In this document: positions 61,303-64,000 of the stretch, in pieces
How positions within the stretch are numbered: the first letter of the stretch is position 1
How the letters are laid out: each line of letters begins with the position of its first letter
NCBI GenBank assembly: GCA_918262735.1
Contig: CAKJYJ010000009.1
Location: forward strand, 28,655 to 92,654
DNA from: Clostridiales bacterium
GTDB lineage: Bacteria; Bacillota; Clostridia; Christensenellales; UBA1242
Direction of reading: 5' to 3'
Length of the DNA: 64,000 nucleotides
The notes under the pieces: model-generated
The model's input: the letters and a program-made list of their open reading frames with translations, nothing else
What the model was told of the DNA's origin: nothing
The model's database searches: none
Program-made: the position numbers and the translations under genes

Positions 61303-64000
61303 TTAACCATTAATAATCGCTTGATACTCTTCAAATGAAGTATTCCAATTAACAGTAAGCGTGTTGCCACTGTTTGAACCATAACGATTCCAAGGCGATG
61401 TCCACCCACTTGGTTTTTGACTCAGATTTGTATAAATTACTAACTCATTAGAACACCCATTAAAAGGTGCGGTAGAATAATCTGATGGACTAATTGTTAA
61501 AACGCTATCTGGAATATACACCGTTCTTAAGCAGGTACAACCTCTAAATGCCTTTACGTTTATTCTTTCAATAGTTCCAGGAATAACTAAATCTGTGACC
61601 AGAGTTTCCATTTGCCCATCATTAATATATAAATTATGTGCAACTGTAAGAGGGTTAGAAACTCCTTGCACCTCAAAATCTATTTTTAGCCAATTTTCTA
61701 GGTTTTTTATAACAACTTTATTCATTCCTGTACAATTACTAAATGCATTACTTCCTATACTTTTTAATTCAATTGGAATATATATTTCTGTTAACCCAGT
61801 ACACCCACTAAATGTACTTTGTCCAATTGTTTCAAGACTATCTGGAAGTGTTATATTGGTAAGTGCGGTACACACTGCAAAAGCAGAAGATCCTAGCCCT
61901 TTTATACCATTTGGAAGCACAATATTGTTAAGACTTGTACACCCACTAAATGCCGACATGCCAATTCTTTTTAGGTTTTCAGAGAATTGTACACTTTCAA
62001 GATTTGTACATCCCGAAAATACCTTAGATGCAATAAGTCTTGTGTTATTATTCATTACAAACTCACTTACTTCTTTATCAATACATTCCATCAATGCAAC
62101 ATATGGATTATCGCCATTCCCAAGATATCTCCCATTACCACTTGTTACCAACTCAATACCAGTTCCATAAAAAGCATTATCACCAATATCTTCCACATCA
62201 TTACCTATCATTATTTCTTCTATCATGTAACAATTATAGAAGGCCCCATAGGAAATTTTTCCGCCTAAAACAGTTATCCTTTTTAACGACGATGGAATAT
62301 AATATGTTTGGTAACTTAATGTATTATAGTATTGCTGTATTGCCTCACCACCGTCATATTGATTATTTCCAAAAATTCTACCCAATTGTCCATAACTGGT
62401 ATTTCCAGGTGTTGTGCTCGTTCCAACAAAAGGAAGTGTTAAATTCTCTAACGAACTGCAACCATTAAATGTTTTTTCTCCAATGCTTGTAAGTTTTGAA
62501 CCATTTGAAAAAGAAACGGTTTTTAATGAACTACACCCCCAAAACGCACAATCCACGATGCTTGTTACTTCCTTAGGAATATCTATGCTCTGAAGGCTTG
62601 AGCAACCCTGAAAGGCTGCATTTCCAATTTTTGTAATAGTTGGATTGTCACCAAATGTTACAGTCTTAAGACCAGAACAACCATAGAAAGCCCCCACACA
62701 TATTTCTGTAACTTCATCTGCAATTGTTATGTTTTCTATCATTGAACATTCTGAAAATGACCACCAGAAAATTTTACCTGTAAAATTAAGTTGTTTTATT
62801 GAATTTGGAATCCAATAAGTTGCGTATTTGTAGTTACTGTTATAAACATACCTTTGCTGTATATTTGTTCCACCTTCCCAATTACCATTACCAAACAAAT
62901 ATCCAAAAAGTATTGAAGTGCTAGTTGTTGTTGCACCAGAATATCCTCCTGAGAATGGAAGTGTCATACTAACCAACCCTGAACAGCCAGAGAATGCTGC
63001 AAAACCAATAGATAAAACACTGTTTGGAACAACAACTTCGGTTAATCCGGTACAGCCAGAAAATGCTCCACTCTGAATAGCACTAACGCCATCTGGAATA
63101 ATGGTATTTTGACACCCTCGAACCAATTGCACGCTAGCGGTTTCTATTATTGCATTACAATTGTCTCTACTATCATATATTTCATTTTCCGAATCAACAA
63201 AAATTGAAATTAACGATGAACAGTTCTCAAAACACGAACCCGACAAACTTGTTACATCTTTTGAAATTTCAATTCCTTCTAAGCCTGCCGCATGAAAAAA
63301 GGCGTAGCCCATGCAGGTTTCATCAGTTGTAACAATTATCTTGGCATTTTGAATACGCCCAACATCCTTAAATAATCCAGAACCCGCAGCATTATTATTT
63401 CTTGTTACCTCACATGGAATTGTTAACTCTCCAATGTTGGTTATCCCAGAGAATGAATTTTCTGTTAAGGTTGTAATTGTGTCTGGAATCGTTAGTGTTT
63501 CAAAACTTAATCCATTAAACACATAATCCCCAAGCGTTGTTATTTGTGTTGGGAATGTGAATTCTGTTATTCTTGTGCAGTTTTCAAACATCCTTGAACC
63601 CAACGAAGTTAAAGATGTTGGAATATTGTAGTTTGTTAATTTTGTACAGCCTGAAAATAAATAACCACCAATGCTTGTGATTGAATTTGGAAGTTCAATT
63701 GTAATTAGGTTAGAACAATCTTTGAATACCTTACTGCCAAGTTTAGTTACACTTGTTGGTATTGTAACGTCAGTTAGGTTTGTACAGCCCTCAAACACAC
63801 CATTTCCTAATTTTGTTACTGTGTTTGGAATTGTTACAGATGTTATTGTTGTTTTGTTTTTAAATGCATCATTACCTATTGTTGTGATTAAATACAACTG
63901 ATTGTCATGTTCAACCATATTTGGCAAAACCAAATTGGTTTCTGTGTTTGATGCTGATAGCCCCGTTATTGTTGCTGTATTCTTTTTATTATTAAACTCA
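61303..64000 (-). CDS. BspA-type leucine-rich-repeat protein, partial at 5' end
   Basis: At least 899 codons, open through the right edge: the frame continues past the internal TTG/ATG near 63933 to 64000, with EFNNKKNTATITGLSASNTE, so the true start lies outside the window. Over thirty LRR units of the BspA type are visible (GCTNLTDVTIPTSVTKLG pattern). Several longer inserts carry a WIPNSIKQL-type or YNTLSYQTYYIPSSL segment. The C terminus ends NTLTVNWNTSFEEYQAIING. It differs from the C terminus shared by the other two BspA proteins. Probably surface exposed. Confidence 0.85.
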   Translation of the reverse strand, partial: EFNNKKNTATITGLSASNTETNLVLPNMVEHDNQLYLITTIGNDAFKNKTTITSVTIPNTVTKLGNGVFEGCTNLTDVTIPTSVTKLGSKVFKDCSNLITIELPNSITSIGGYLFSGCTKLTNYNIPTSLTSLGSRMFENCTRITEFTFPTQITTLGDYVFNGLSFETLTIPDTITTLTENSFSGITNIGELTIPCEVTRNNNAAGSGLFKDVGRIQNAKIIVTTDETCMGYAFFHAAGLEGIEISKDVTSLSGSCFENCSSLISIFVDSENEIYDSRDNCNAIIETASVQLVRGCQNTIIPDGVSAIQSGAFSGCTGLTEVVVPNSVLSIGFAAFSGCSGLVSMTLPFSGGYSGATTTSTSILFGYLFGNGNWEGGTNIQQRYVYNSNYKYATYWIPNSIKQLNFTGKIFWWSFSECSMIENITIADEVTEICVGAFYGCSGLKTVTFGDNPTITKIGNAAFQGCSSLQSIDIPKEVTSIVDCAFWGCSSLKTVSFSNGSKLTSIGEKTFNGCSSLENLTLPFVGTSTTPGNTSYGQLGRIFGNNQYDGGEAIQQYYNTLSYQTYYIPSSLKRITVLGGKISYGAFYNCYMIEEIMIGNDVEDIGDNAFYGTGIELVTSGNGRYLGNGDNPYVALMECIDKEVSEFVMNNNTRLIASKVFSGCTNLESVQFSENLKRIGMSAFSGCTSLNNIVLPNGIKGLGSSAFAVCTALTNITLPDSLETIGQSTFSGCTGLTEIYIPIELKSIGSNAFSNCTGMNKVVIKNLENWLKIDFEVQGVSNPLTVAHNLYINDGQMETLVTDLVIPGTIERINVKAFRGCTCLRTVYIPDSVLTISPSDYSTAPFNGCSNELVIYTNLSQKPSGWTSPWNRYGSNSGNTLTVNWNTSFEEYQAIING

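Overview
The window is AT-rich DNA of a low-GC, endospore-forming member of the Bacillota, most like an uncultured gut Clostridia. Supporting genes are spoIIGA-sigE-sigG, a pdaB-type deacetylase, RNase J, an NdoA/MazF toxin beside ddl, and BspA-type leucine-rich-repeat surface proteins. Almost all housekeeping genes lie on the minus strand. The plus strand carries mainly small accessory genes with their own promoters, and most of the tRNAs.

Layout. 1-6 kb: a partial, divergent DUF1385-like membrane protein, tRNA-Leu(CAA), a regulator paired with a degenerate RelA/SpoT-type HD-TGS protein, a lipoprotein, a small membrane/coiled-coil protein and an HD hydrolase. 6-9.5 kb: a Sir2-like protein coupled to the HD hydrolase, tRNA-Lys(CTT) inside a nest of repeats, and deoC. 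9.6-15 kb: two small plus-strand genes, a phosphodiesterase-GalE fusion, GNAT, RluA-type and rRNA-methylase-type genes. 15-17.6 kb: sigG, sigE, spoIIGA. 17.8-20.2 kb: tRNA-Lys(TTT), tRNA-Leu(TAG) and a small island with a NADAR gene. 20.2-30 kb: hydrolase, ddl, ndoA with an unknown partner, tRNA-Gly/Arg, feoAB, trmR, rnjA and rpoZ. 30-38 kb: ligA, pcrA, tilS and accessory genes. 38-47.9 kb: gyrA, gyrB, a YdjG/YdjI-like pair, and mgtE with a structured leader. 48-64 kb: three BspA-type proteins (one cut by the window edge), rplM-rpsI, a CobW-type GTPase, tRNA-Gly(CCC) with tandem repeats, a GLUG-type secreted protein, an SSB-like protein, pdaB and tRNA-Val.

The most unusual content is a family of very small elements (about 170-370 bp) next to four of the eight tRNA genes. 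Each looks like a miniature genomic island. The tRNA 3' end is intact, and a second copy of that 3' end (18-97 bp) lies at the far end of the element, as if the element had integrated in the T-loop or anticodon loop and restored the gene. They encode no protein. They share end motifs and a core of about 110 nt that folds into three hairpins whose stems co-vary between copies. I do not recognise this family.

Other points of interest are two genes whose promoters place the transcript start at the ATG (leaderless design), an unrecognised structured leader with an upstream ORF before mgtE, a metallophosphatase-epimerase fusion, a Sir2-like/HD pair, a synthetase-dead RelA/SpoT homologue paired with an XRE regulator, and an unusual MazF partner. 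All function calls are by eye from motifs; no searches were run.
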